A stretch of DNA of 64,000 bases from Actinoallomurus vinaceus (GTDB lineage Bacteria; Actinomycetota; Actinomycetes; Streptosporangiales; Streptosporangiaceae), in assembly GCF_039542055.1 (NCBI RefSeq), contig NZ_BAABHK010000002.1:186001-250000 (forward strand), written 5' to 3'. A program made the position numbers and the translations under genes. The notes beneath the pieces were generated by a model. It did not search any database and was not told where the DNA came from. It worked only from the letters and a program-made list of their open reading frames with translations. This document shows, piece by piece, positions 1 to 8,293 of the stretch (positions are counted from its first letter, which is position 1; each line of letters begins with the position of its first letter).

Positions 1-1
1 C

Positions 2-982
2 AAAACCGATACCTACGCTCGCCTCATCGGCGGCCAGGAGGGCCATCACCTGGCCGCCAAGCACTCCGTGCTGACGGCCGAACGTCGGCATGTGGCCGAT
101 CGCCGGTCGGGGCTGAACGACGCGCTGGCCTGGTCCGCGGCGCGGTGGGTGGTGGATCAGGCGATCGCTGCGGGGGCGAGTGTGATCTATGTGGAGGATC
201 TGCGGTCGATGGAGGCCAAGGGCATGGGCCGCACCCTCAACACCCGGCTATCCCAAGCGGTGCGGGGGCAGATCGTCGGTAACATGCGGCACTTGGCCGC
301 CGAGGTCGGTATCGCCGTGGTCACCGTCCCGGCCCGCAACACTTCCAAGCACTGCCCGCACTGCTTGATGCCGCTGCGGCACTGTAAGGCGCCCGACCGG
401 CCCACGACTCCTGGGTGGAAGTGGGCGATCTGCCCCAGCCCCGACTGCGGCTGGCAGGGCGACCGGGACCAGGGCGCCTGGCGGCGCATCGCCGCCCGTG
501 GCCTGACGCACCAGCACAACACCACCGTTGACCGCGCCACCGGCCAGATGGCCATCCCCCGCGTGATCGACGTACTCGAAACGGGCACGGTCGTCACCCC
601 GACCGCACCTGAGCAATATCAGGCCAGCGGGGGTGAGCGGTCCAAGACGGGGCCGACCCCGCGCCGATCCTCACGCCCCGTGCCCAGGCGACGCGGGGCA
701 CCCTCCATCCCCGGCCCTCAAAGGTCGGCGGGTCAGCGTCCGGAGGGACACGCTCACACGGACCGCAAGCTGCCTCGCGCGGCCTGCCGGTACCAGGGCG
801 TGCGCACACCCGTGCACACGATCAGCTCAAACACCCCCACCACCCGTCGGAACCGGTCACGGCATCGGCCCAAGGGAGCGGCGCTGGGCGCAGGCTTCCA
901 CCTGCACGCCCACGCCACCCCACCACGGTGGGCAGATCCCCCAGTCACAACGCTCCAATCTGACTACGGATCCCTAAGCTGA
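2..982 (+). CDS. TnpB-like RuvC transposase-associated protein, 5' end outside window
   Basis: The reading frame is open from the window edge, so the N-terminus is missing. Visible are the RuvC-II glutamate in YVEDLRSM (codon at 194), a zinc ribbon (CPHC near 353, then CPSPDC near 440) and the RuvC-III aspartate in GDRDQGAW (about 461-469). These define the IS200/IS605 OrfB/TnpB nuclease fold, an RNA-guided DNA endonuclease in characterised members. The Arg/Pro-rich tail of about 110 residues after the ribbon ends in GAGFHLHAHATPPRW; from memory, Streptomyces homologues carry a similar tail, so I treat it as coding. No tnpA gene is seen downstream. Whether a left end or tnpA lies upstream cannot be judged here. 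Confidence 0.85.
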   Translation, partial: KTDTYARLIGGQEGHHLAAKHSVLTAERRHVADRRSGLNDALAWSAARWVVDQAIAAGASVIYVEDLRSMEAKGMGRTLNTRLSQAVRGQIVGNMRHLAAEVGIAVVTVPARNTSKHCPHCLMPLRHCKAPDRPTTPGWKWAICPSPDCGWQGDRDQGAWRRIAARGLTHQHNTTVDRATGQMAIPRVIDVLETGTVVTPTAPEQYQASGGERSKTGPTPRRSSRPVPRRRGAPSIPGPQRSAGQRPEGHAHTDRKLPRAACRYQGVRTPVHTISSNTPTTRRNRSRHRPKGAALGAGFHLHAHATPPRWADPPVTTLQSDYGSLS

Positions 983-1044
983 TCAGAGACGCTGGTACCG
1001 GCGGTCCCATGGCACGGCGTCGCAGGTCGGGCACGCTTGGGGAT

Positions 1045-1902
1045 GTGAGCGAACTCGACCGAGCGGAGCTGGCCGGATTCCTGCGGCGCAGCCGCGCCCG
1101 GGTACGCCCGGCCGACGTCGGGCTGGAGGGCGGGCCGCGGCGGCGCACCCCCGGCCTGCGCCGGCAGGAGGTCGCGCAGCTGGCCGGCATGTCGGTGGAC
1201 TACTACATCCGCCTGGAGCAGGGCCGGGGCCCGCGGCCGTCACGGCAGATCCTCGCCGCGATCGCCCGGGCGCTGCGCCTGTCCGACGACGAGCGCGATC
1301 ACCTGTACCACCTGGGCGGGGAGGTGCCCGGCCCGCCGCCGGCGCCGGTCCGCGACGTACGGCCCGGGGTGCTGCACCTGCTGGACCGGCTCGACGACAC
1401 CCCGGCGCTGGTGTTCGACGCCACCTACGAGGTCCCGGCATGGAACGCGATGGCGGCCGCCCTGCTGGGGGACTTCTCCCGCCTGCCGCCGGGCGAGCGC
1501 AACCTGATCTGGCGGTTCTTCACCGATCCGGAGGCCCGCGCCCGGCATGACGAGGACGGTGCGTGGCGGTTCACGCGGGAGTCGGTCGCCGACCTGCGCG
1601 CGGCGGCGGCCCGCTACCCCCACGACGCGGGCATCCGCCGCCTGGTCGGGCGGCTCCGCGCGGCCAGCCCGGAGTTCGGCGAACTGTGGGCCCGGCACGA
1701 CGTCCAGGTCCGCCGCTCGGCGAGCAAACGGCTGCACCATCCCCTCGTCGGGTGGCTGGACCTGGACTACGAGGCGCTGCACGACCCGCACCGCGACCAG
1801 TGGACGATCTTCTACACGGCCGCGCCGGGCACCCCGTCACATGAGGCGCTGCACCTGCTGAGGGTGGTCGGCACCCAGGATCTCAGCGTCCGGGAGGCCT
1901 GA
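1045..1902 (+). CDS. XRE-family regulator with MmyB-like ligand-binding domain
   Basis: About 285 residues from the GTG at 1045; an in-frame ATG at 1009 would add 12. The N-terminal third is a helix-turn-helix (RRQEVAQLAGMSVDYYIRLEQG). The C-terminal half carries the MmyB-type motif ALVFDATYEVPAWNAMAAAL and ends near HHPLVGWLDLDYEAL, typical of the MLTR ligand-binding domain. Such proteins usually control a neighbouring redox enzyme, often an SDR. None adjoins here: the next gene is convergent ogt, so its target is unknown. The GTG start is preferred because family members begin a few residues before the FLRRSR segment. Confidence 0.85.
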   Translation: MSELDRAELAGFLRRSRARVRPADVGLEGGPRRRTPGLRRQEVAQLAGMSVDYYIRLEQGRGPRPSRQILAAIARALRLSDDERDHLYHLGGEVPGPPPAPVRDVRPGVLHLLDRLDDTPALVFDATYEVPAWNAMAAALLGDFSRLPPGERNLIWRFFTDPEARARHDEDGAWRFTRESVADLRAAAARYPHDAGIRRLVGRLRAASPEFGELWARHDVQVRRSASKRLHHPLVGWLDLDYEALHDPHRDQWTIFYTAAPGTPSHEALHLLRVVGTQDLSVREA

Positions 1903-1929
1903 GGCCGCCGCGCGGAGCTCCCTCCCGCC

Positions 1930-2505
1930 TCATGGAGCCGTGTGGGCGCTGAACAGTGGCTCGGCGCCGTCCCCCGCGGGTTCGGAGGGCAGCGGGGCCA
2001 TCGGCGCACGATCCTCGGTGCGCGCGTCGGCGCGCTGCTCGAACGCGAGCAGGTGCCGCTTGCGGTTCAGACCGCCGCCGTATCCGGTCAGGTCGCCGGA
2101 GGAACCGACGACGCGGTGGCAGGGCACGATGATCCCGACGGGGTTCTTGCCGTTGGCCAGCCCGACGGCGCGGGCGGCGGTGGGGCGGCCGATCCGCTCG
2201 GCGAGCTCGCCGTAGGAGACGGTCTCACCGAAGGGGATCTCGCACAGCTCCGCCCAGACGCGCCGCTGGAACGCCGTGCCGGTCAGGGCGAGTGGCAGGT
2301 CGAAGACCGTCCGCCGGCCGTCGAAGTACTCCTCCAGCTGCCGTACGGCCGCGCCGAACGGCGCGGGATCAAGCTCGCCGAAGGTGTGCTCCTCTGGCCG
2401 GTACCGCTGCCGGTCCATGTACAGGCCGGTCAGGACGCCGTCGGCCGCGACCAGGGTCAGCGGGCCGACGGGACTGTCCATCACCGTGTACGCCCGGTGC
2501 TGCAT
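1930..2505 (-). CDS. ogt: methylated-DNA--[protein]-cysteine S-methyltransferase (Ogt/MGMT)
   Basis: 191 residues, the usual length. It transfers the alkyl group from O6-alkylguanine to its own cysteine, a suicide reaction. The acceptor is Cys129 in PCHRVVGSSG. The upstream GxTVSYGELA segment and the DNA-binding helix (GRPTAARAVGLANGKNP) are also present. The start lies 20 bp after the stop of the Ada-AlkA gene on the same strand, so the two form an adaptive-response operon. Ada here lacks an O6-methylguanine domain, and this protein supplies that activity separately, as in mycobacteria. Confidence 0.93.
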   Translation of the reverse strand: MQHRAYTVMDSPVGPLTLVAADGVLTGLYMDRQRYRPEEHTFGELDPAPFGAAVRQLEEYFDGRRTVFDLPLALTGTAFQRRVWAELCEIPFGETVSYGELAERIGRPTAARAVGLANGKNPVGIIVPCHRVVGSSGDLTGYGGGLNRKRHLLAFEQRADARTEDRAPMAPLPSEPAGDGAEPLFSAHTAP

Positions 2506-2524
2506 CAGTGCTCCTTCTCCAAGG

Positions 2525-4006
2525 TCAGGCGGGCAGCCGGTTGATCGCGTGCTGTCCGGTCGCCCACAGGTACTGCACCGCGTACGCGCGCCAGGGCCGC
2601 CAGGCCACAGCGTGCCGGGTGAGGGCCACGGGGGTGACGGGCAGGCCCAGCTCCCGTGCGGCGGTGCGCATGCCCAGGTCGGTGGGGACGAACGCGTCCG
2701 GGTCGCCGAGCGCCCGCATCGCGATCATCTCCACGGACCATGGTCCCAGGCCCGGCAGCGCCGACAGCAGCTCCCGCGCCCGCCCCCAGTCGCTTCCCGC
2801 GCCCAGGTCGATCTCGCCGCGGGCCAGCGCGCCGATCAGCGTGGTCAGTGTCGTACGGCGCGCCCGGGGGAACGCCAGCGTCTCGGGGTCCAGCGCTGCC
2901 AGGGCGTCCATGCCGGGAAACAGGTGGGTCAGGCCGCCTTCGGGGTCGTCGACGGTCTCGCCGTGGGCGGTGACGAGCCGGGCGGCGTGAGTACGGGCGG
3001 CCGCGGTCGACACCTGCTGGCCGAGGACGGCCCGTACGGCGAACTCGGCGGGGTCGACGGTGCGTGGCACCCGGCGGCCGGGGTCCTTGTCGACGTGCGA
3101 GGCCAGCAGCGGGTCGGCGCGCAGCAGGTCGTCGACGGCCACCGGGTCGGCGTCCAGGTCCAGCAGCCACCGGCAGCGGCTGATGGCGATGGACAGGTCC
3201 CGCAGGTCGGTCAGGTGCAGGCGGCAGGCGATGTGATCGGGAGCCGGCCGCAATGAGACGACCCCGTGGCCGTGGGGCAGGCGCAGGGTGCGCCGGTACG
3301 CGCCGTCGCGCCACTCCTCGACGCCGGGCACACCGGTCGCCGCCAGGTGCCCGAACAGGTTGTCGGGGCACAGCGGCGCGCGGAACGGCAGCCGCACCGA
3401 CAGGGCGCCGGAGGCCGCGGCGGGGTGCCCGCGGGCGACCCGGTCGCGCAGCTCGGTCGGGGACATCGCGAACACCTGCCGCACGGTGTCGTTGAACGCC
3501 CGCACACTGGCGAACCCGGCAGCGAACGCGACGTCGCTCATCGGCAGGGAGCTGGTCTCGATCAGCAGCCGGGCCGTCTGGGCGCGCTGGGCGCGGGCGA
3601 GCGCGAGCGGACCGGCGCCGAGCTCGGCGCGCAGCTGGCGCTCGATCTGACGGGTGCTGTAACCGAGCCGGGCGGCCAGGCCCGGCACGCCCTCCCGGTC
3701 GATCACCCCGTCGGCGATCAGCCGCATCGCGCGGGCGACCAGGTCGGCGCGCTCGTTCCACTGCGGAGAGCCGGGGCTGGCGTCCGGGCGGCATCGCTTG
3801 CACGCCCGGAACCCGGCCTGCTGGGCCGCCGCGGCGCTGGGAAAGAACCGCATGTTCTCCGGCTTCGGCGGCACAACCGGGCAGCTGGGACGGCAGTAGA
3901 TCCCCGTGGTGAGCACCGCGGTGAAGAACCATCCGTCGAACCGGGCGTCCTTGGACTGCACGGCGCGTACGCAGCGTTCCACGTCCTCATGCATACCGAC
4001 AAGCAT
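2525..4006 (-). CDS. alkA: Ada-AlkA fusion: methylphosphotriester sensor/AraC regulator/3-methyladenine glycosylase
   Basis: 493 residues with domains in order. The Ada zinc domain has Cys38, Cys42, Cys69 and Cys72; Cys38 is the expected methyl acceptor. An AraC helix-turn-helix follows (about 85-170), then the AlkA N-terminal domain, then the HhH-GPD fold with LPGLGPWSVEMIAMRALG and the catalytic aspartate near residue 443 in PTDLG. Methylation of the Ada domain should turn it into an activator of its own operon with ogt, while the C-terminus excises N3-alkylated bases. An alternative start four codons in (MHEDVERC, 3994) is equally plausible. The bidomain design is known in actinobacteria. 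Confidence 0.93.
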   Translation of the reverse strand: MLVGMHEDVERCVRAVQSKDARFDGWFFTAVLTTGIYCRPSCPVVPPKPENMRFFPSAAAAQQAGFRACKRCRPDASPGSPQWNERADLVARAMRLIADGVIDREGVPGLAARLGYSTRQIERQLRAELGAGPLALARAQRAQTARLLIETSSLPMSDVAFAAGFASVRAFNDTVRQVFAMSPTELRDRVARGHPAAASGALSVRLPFRAPLCPDNLFGHLAATGVPGVEEWRDGAYRRTLRLPHGHGVVSLRPAPDHIACRLHLTDLRDLSIAISRCRWLLDLDADPVAVDDLLRADPLLASHVDKDPGRRVPRTVDPAEFAVRAVLGQQVSTAAARTHAARLVTAHGETVDDPEGGLTHLFPGMDALAALDPETLAFPRARRTTLTTLIGALARGEIDLGAGSDWGRARELLSALPGLGPWSVEMIAMRALGDPDAFVPTDLGMRTAARELGLPVTPVALTRHAVAWRPWRAYAVQYLWATGQHAINRLPA

Positions 4007-4056
4007 TGCCGGTGGCCACCGCGTTCTGCTAGCGAAAATCCGACATCATGCTGCGG

Positions 4057-4074
4057 GCCGCCCGGCGCCGGGCG
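4057..4074. terminator. GC-only self-complementary hairpin between 4118 gene and ada-alkA
   Basis: CCGCCCGGCGCCGGGCGG is a perfect 18-base palindrome in the 111 bp gap downstream of the minus-strand gene ending at 4118. It has no T tract on either side. A factor-assisted terminator is the likeliest role, but it could be chance in such GC-rich DNA. Confidence 0.3.
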
Positions 4075-4117
4075 GATCAGCACGACCACGGGCCTCCCCC
4101 GCGGCATTCGGCCCTGG

Positions 4118-5017
4118 TCATCGCGGCAGGACCGCCGCGTCGACGCGGCGCGTCACGGTCTTCAGCACGCGGCCGCCGCGATCATAGGCTCGCACGATCA
4201 CCTCCTTCTCCTGCCCGGCCCCGGCCAGGGAGGCCCCGGTCCGGGCCGCCCGCCAGAGGAAGAACCCGTTCGACACCGCGGCGTCCTGGGCCCGCCCGCC
4301 GGGCAGGGTGACGGTCACCCGAGCGACGTCGGGGGTGACGCAACCGGCGAGGTGCTCCTCGATTCCCTCCGCGTAGGCCCGGCTCCGGCTCTGTTCCTTG
4401 GTGCTGAGCACGCCGCCGGCCTGATCTTCCAGGGAGATCGGCCCGGTGAAGGCGGGGAAGTGCCACCAGTTGACGGCGGTCTGCCCTGGGGTCCGATCGC
4501 TCGGGCTGGGGCGCCCGGACGTGTCGAGGTTGCATACGCGGTGCGCGACGGTGCTGCCGAGGAACACCGCCTGGCCCCGGGAGTCCCGGTAGGTGGCCAG
4601 GACCCGGAAGTCACGTACGTGGGTTCCCGGCCCGGTGCGCCCGTGATCGGCCGCGGCGCCGGGCGTCGGCCGGCGCGGCGGCGATGGAATGTTCGGGTCG
4701 CCGACCATGCACGCACGGACCATCGCGAGCTGGGCCGCCGTATTGGCGGGCAGCACGGCACGGCCGGTCGCGACCGGCCGTGGCCGCGCCGCCACGGGCG
4801 TGGCCCGGCCGTCTCCGGATGCGATCGGCATCAGCGCCACGGCGGCGACGCCGCCGACGGCCGCCACCGCTCCCACGCCGATCCGCGCGGCGCGCCGCCG
4901 GGACGCCCCGCGCAGAGCCTGTTCGGCGAGTCGTTCTGGCAGCCCTTCACCGGCCTCGGTGCGGTCGGCCATCCGCCGCAACGTGTCCTCGAGCATCTCG
5001 TTCTGGCGTACGGTCAT
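4118..5017 (-). CDS. single-pass membrane protein, probable partner of the ECF factor
   Basis: 299 residues. Residues 1-45 are cytosolic, with LPERLAEQALRGASRRRAARIG; one hydrophobic segment follows (GVGAVAAVGGVAAVALMP, about 47-65), then an extracytoplasmic domain of about 230 residues with no family I recognise. The start ATG is one base after the stop of the SigE-type sigma gene (TGA-G-ATG), so translation is coupled. Position and topology suggest an anti-sigma or signal-sensing role. No ZAS (HxxxCxxC) motif is visible, so it would not be a classical zinc anti-sigma factor. The function is inferred only from context. Confidence 0.7.
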   Translation of the reverse strand: MTVRQNEMLEDTLRRMADRTEAGEGLPERLAEQALRGASRRRAARIGVGAVAAVGGVAAVALMPIASGDGRATPVAARPRPVATGRAVLPANTAAQLAMVRACMVGDPNIPSPPRRPTPGAAADHGRTGPGTHVRDFRVLATYRDSRGQAVFLGSTVAHRVCNLDTSGRPSPSDRTPGQTAVNWWHFPAFTGPISLEDQAGGVLSTKEQSRSRAYAEGIEEHLAGCVTPDVARVTVTLPGGRAQDAAVSNGFFLWRAARTGASLAGAGQEKEVIVRAYDRGGRVLKTVTRRVDAAVLPR

Positions 5018-5018
5018 C

Positions 5019-5546
5019 TCAACTCCTCATCGATCCGGCCGGGGGCGCCTCGACCAAGGCCGCGAAGTCGGGCACGAGTTCACGCAGCCGGGCCAGCGCG
5101 CGGCCGGTCTGGCTGCGGACGGTCCCGACCGAGCAGCCCATGATCCGCGCGACCTCCGCCTCGGGCAGGTCCTCGAAGTAGCGCAGGACGATCGCGGCCC
5201 GCCGTCGGGGCGGCAGGGCCAGCAGCGCGCGCTCGAGCGCGAGCCGCAGATCGACCTCCTCGCTCCGGTCGGCCACCACGGGCTCGGGCATGTCCGCGCT
5301 GACCGTCTCGCGCCTCCATCGCGGGCTGCGCCAGCGGCCCACCTGCTCGTGGTACATCGCCTTGCGCACGTAGGCCTCGGGGCTGTCGCGCACACTCCCC
5401 CAGCGGCCCGCCGTCTTGGTCAGGGCGCTCTGCAGCAGGTCCTCTGCCGCGTGCCGGTCGCCGGTCAGCACGTACGCCAGCCGCAGCAGGCTCGGCGTCC
5501 GCGCGGCGACGAACTCGGTGAACTGCCGACGCGCCTCAGCGTTCAC
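5019..5546 (-). CDS. SigE-family ECF RNA polymerase sigma factor
   Basis: 175 residues, the normal size. Region 2 contains LLRLAYVLTGDRHAAEDLLQSAL (DNA melting and -10 recognition). Region 4 contains LPPRRRAAIVLRYFEDLPEAEVARIMGCSVGTVRSQTGRAL (-35 recognition helix). The FTEFVAARTPSLLRLAY opening is typical of the actinobacterial SigE (SigE-sf70) family. It is the first gene of a two-gene operon with the membrane protein at 4118-5017. No sequence resembling a conserved autoregulated ECF promoter was identified upstream. Confidence 0.92.
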   Translation of the reverse strand: MNAEARRQFTEFVAARTPSLLRLAYVLTGDRHAAEDLLQSALTKTAGRWGSVRDSPEAYVRKAMYHEQVGRWRSPRWRRETVSADMPEPVVADRSEEVDLRLALERALLALPPRRRAAIVLRYFEDLPEAEVARIMGCSVGTVRSQTGRALARLRELVPDFAALVEAPPAGSMRS

Positions 5547-5651
5547 GGGTCTCCTCTCGTCATGTACCCCCGTAGACGCGCGCCGGGCCCGCCGCTATGC
5601 CGGAAGCCGTCGGCGCGCCGGACCTCGGCACCGACGGCCTACCATCGGAGG

Positions 5652-6419
5652 ATGTCGGCCACGGGGGAAAGACCACAGCCCGCTCTGCCCTGGACGGGTC
5701 GGCCGCGCCGCGCCGACCTGATCTGCTGGGCCGGGATCGCGCTGAGCGGCCTGTACGGCCTGGCGCTCATCCCGCTGCGGCCGCTGCTGATCGGCCGGAA
5801 TCCGGTGCTGCTCGAGCTGCTGACCGGCAGCATGACCTCGATCGTCACCGCGGGGGCGTTCGCCCGGGTCGGGGAGGTGTCCCTGCCCTTGGCGGTCTTC
5901 GCCGCCGTGCCCGGCATGATCATGTTCGACCCGTTCTTCTGGTGGGCGGGACGGTTGTGGGGCCGGGGGATGCTCACGCTCGCGGCCGGGCGCGGCGCCC
6001 GGGGCGAGCGGCTGATCGCCCGCGCCGAACGCCTCGGTCACCGGCTCGGCTGGGTCGGCCTCGTCGTCGCCTACTACGTGCCCGTCCCGGCGGCGCTGCT
6101 GTTCGTCATCGCCGGATGGACGGGGATGCGCCTGGTGACGTTCGTGATCCTGGACGCGCTCGGCGCGCTGCTGTGGATCGGCATGCTCACCGGCCTGGGC
6201 TACTACCTCGGCCAGGACGCCGTCGACGTCGCCAAGACCATCTCCCGTTACGGCACGTGGGCCGCGATCGGCCTGGTCGTCGCGGTCCTGGCCGTACGGA
6301 GCATGCGCGGCCGCCGTGACGCCCGCGCCGAACCGGCCGCCGCAGAGGACACCGCAGAGGACACCGCAGAGGACACCACCGGGCCCGCCGACCGGCCCGA
6401 GGTCGCCTCGGACCGCTGA
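5652..6419 (+). CDS. DedA-family membrane protein
   Basis: About 255 residues with 5-6 hydrophobic segments. It matches DedA/VTT proteins, which are envelope-maintenance factors thought to act as lipid flippases or transporters. The key stretch is GMIMFDPFFWWAGRLWGRG, followed by an Arg-rich loop and YYVPVPAALLFVIAG. The reading frame is open far upstream. The ATG at 5652 is chosen because the DedA homology starts just after it, although the GGAGG at 5647-5651 abuts the codon, so the true start may be a few codons downstream. The C-terminal tail is acidic and built on a perfect DNA repeat (see 6342-6377). Confidence 0.85.
   Translation: MSATGERPQPALPWTGRPRRADLICWAGIALSGLYGLALIPLRPLLIGRNPVLLELLTGSMTSIVTAGAFARVGEVSLPLAVFAAVPGMIMFDPFFWWAGRLWGRGMLTLAAGRGARGERLIARAERLGHRLGWVGLVVAYYVPVPAALLFVIAGWTGMRLVTFVILDALGALLWIGMLTGLGYYLGQDAVDVAKTISRYGTWAAIGLVVAVLAVRSMRGRRDARAEPAAAEDTAEDTAEDTTGPADRPEVASDR
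6342..6377 (+). repeat. three perfect 12-bp tandem repeats in DedA tail
   Basis: The unit GCAGAGGACACC is repeated three times without a mismatch (6342-6353, 6354-6365, 6366-6377) and encodes AEDT x3. The repeat is in frame, so copy-number change by slippage would alter tail length without breaking the gene. Confidence 0.95.
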
Positions 6420-6423
6420 CCCC

Positions 6424-6906
6424 TCAGCCCGGCGGGGGCGGGAGGGAGTCCAGGCCCGGGGCCGGCTCCGGCCACACCAGCAGCACACGGCAGGGCGCGT
6501 GGTCGACGACGAACCGTGTCGGCGGGGCCAGGCTGCGGGGCCCCAGCCGGTCGCGGGCGCCGTCGCGCGCGCAGATGAGCAGGTCGGCGTCCTCGGCGGC
6601 CCGTAGGACCTCGCGCTCGATCCGGCCGTGGCGGGCCTGCCGGGTCGCGGGACGGCCGAGCCGGGCGGTGGCCGCCTCCAGCAGGTCCGCAGCGGCGGCC
6701 TGCGACAGCGCCTCGAGCCGGGCGCCGGGATCGCGGTCGCGGCGACCCCGGCCGAGCAGACCCGCGAAGGCCTGGTGGGCGGCCGCGGCGATCTCGTCGC
6801 CGGTCACGTGCAGCAGTGTCAGGTCGGCGTCGGCCGGCGCCAGGTCGCGGGCCGCGTCGACGGCGGCCTCCCAGGTGCCCTCCGCGACCCAGATGATCAC
6901 TTTCAC
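6424..6906 (-). CDS. universal stress protein (UspA) family
   Basis: 160 residues forming one Usp domain: MKVIIWVAEGTWEAAVDAA at the N-terminus and LLHVTGDEIA in the second strand. The C-terminal nucleotide-loop region reads ADLLICARDGARDRLGPRSLAPPTRFVVDHAPCRVLLVW. The usual G-2x-G-9x-G-S/T loop is altered (GARDRLGPRS), so ATP binding is uncertain. It starts 6 bp after the stop of the permease gene at 6913-8136 and is surely co-transcribed, suggesting it modulates or reports on that transporter. It is convergent with the DedA gene. Confidence 0.85.
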   Translation of the reverse strand: MKVIIWVAEGTWEAAVDAARDLAPADADLTLLHVTGDEIAAAAHQAFAGLLGRGRRDRDPGARLEALSQAAAADLLEAATARLGRPATRQARHGRIEREVLRAAEDADLLICARDGARDRLGPRSLAPPTRFVVDHAPCRVLLVWPEPAPGLDSLPPPPG

Positions 6907-6912
6907 GGTGGG

Positions 6913-8136
6913 TCAGCCTCCGATCGTCGCCAGCACGACCCACAGTGTCACGGTCGCGGCCGCCAGTGTGGCCGGTACGGTCAGCAGGCCGAGCCGGGTG
7001 AAGTCGCCCAGGCCGGGTTCGGCGTCGTGCTCGCGCAGGATCCGCCGCCACAGCAAGGTGGCCAGCGAACCGACGTAGGTCAGGTTCGGGCCGAGGTTCA
7101 CCCCGATCAGCACCGCCAGCACCGGGCCGGGCCCGCCGGATGCCACCAGCGGAAGCATCGCCAGAACGGCGGGCAGGTTGTTGATCAGGTTGGCCAGCAG
7201 CGCGGCCAGCCCGGCCACCGCCAGCAACGCGGGCAGGCCCGACCCGTGCGGCAGCACCAGGTCCGCGCCTCGGTCCAGGCCGTTCACCACGACCGCCTTG
7301 ACCACGATGCCCAGCGCGAGCACGAACAGGCAGAACAGCGGACCGGCGGCCACCACCAGCCCCCGCGCCGTGGTCCGCCGCTGCCGCAGCGCCCGTACCG
7401 CCAGCACCAGCGCGCCGCCGAGGGCCGCCCAGGCCGGGTTCACGCCCGTGAACGACGTCACCGCGAACCCCGCCAGCGTCAGCGCCAGCACCACGACCGT
7501 GAACACCGGCACCTGCGGCCGTCCGGCCGGCCGCGACCCTCCCGGCACGACGGCCAGGTCGCCCCGGAAGTACCACCGGAACGCCGCGTACTCCACGCCG
7601 ATGACCGCCAGCCACGGCAGCGCCATCAGACCGGCGAACCGCGCGAACGACAGCCCGCTGGCCGCGAACGCCAGCAGGTTCGTCAGGTTCGACACCGGCA
7701 GCAGCAGGGACGCGGAGTTGGCCAGGTGGGTGCAGGCGTACACGTGCGGGCGGGGCCGCGCCCCGACCCGCGCGGCGGTCGCGAACACCACCGGGGTCAG
7801 CAGCACCACCGTCGCGTCCAGGCTCAGCACCGCCGTGATCAGCGACGCGACGGCGAACACCCCGGCCAGCAGCCGCACCGGCCGCCCGTGACAGGCGCGC
7901 GCCACCAGGTCCCCGGCCGCGGTGAACAGTCCCTCGTCGTCGCACAGCTGCGCCAGCGCCAGCACCGCGGCCAGGAACCCGACCACCGGGAGCAGGGTGC
8001 GGGTCTGCGCCCACGCCTGGGCGGGCGACACCGCGCCGGCGGCCACCAGGACACCGGCCGCCGGCACCGCCGCCACCGCCTCCGGCAGCCCGCGCGGACG
8101 GGCGACGGCGAACACCAGCACCGCCACCAGCAGCAC
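6913..8136 (-). CDS. ArsB/NhaD-superfamily (SLC13-like) ion permease
   Basis: 407 residues from the GTG at 8136, with about 10-12 hydrophobic segments. LLPVSNLTNLLAFAASGLSFARF and LANLINNLPAVLAMLPLVASG are the paired inverted-repeat loops of the ion transporter superfamily (ArsB, CitM, NhaD). The substrate may be arsenite, Na+/H+ or a dicarboxylate; there is no arsR or arsC nearby, so arsenite is not supported. The frame stays open upstream and the CTG at 8169 could give a longer N-terminus (HTVVAEIVSVV), so the start is uncertain. It forms an operon with the Usp gene. Confidence 0.85.
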   Translation of the reverse strand: MLLVAVLVFAVARPRGLPEAVAAVPAAGVLVAAGAVSPAQAWAQTRTLLPVVGFLAAVLALAQLCDDEGLFTAAGDLVARACHGRPVRLLAGVFAVASLITAVLSLDATVVLLTPVVFATAARVGARPRPHVYACTHLANSASLLLPVSNLTNLLAFAASGLSFARFAGLMALPWLAVIGVEYAAFRWYFRGDLAVVPGGSRPAGRPQVPVFTVVVLALTLAGFAVTSFTGVNPAWAALGGALVLAVRALRQRRTTARGLVVAAGPLFCLFVLALGIVVKAVVVNGLDRGADLVLPHGSGLPALLAVAGLAALLANLINNLPAVLAMLPLVASGGPGPVLAVLIGVNLGPNLTYVGSLATLLWRRILREHDAEPGLGDFTRLGLLTVPATLAAATVTLWVVLATIGG

Positions 8137-8293
8137 GACGGAGACGATCTCGGCGACGACGGTGTGCAGCGCGGCCTCCCGGTAGCGAACGGTACGGTCC
8201 GCCGGGGAACCGCCTCCCGCCTGGATGTATCAGCATCTCACTGCCGTTGTCGCCGCGATTCCCCCGCCCCTGTGTCCACTAAGGTGGCGGCCC

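Noticed and set aside
6913..8136. Calling the permease an arsenite pump (ArsB)
   Set aside because: The fold fits, but no arsR/arsC genes or arsenic-specific context are present; it pairs with a Usp gene instead.
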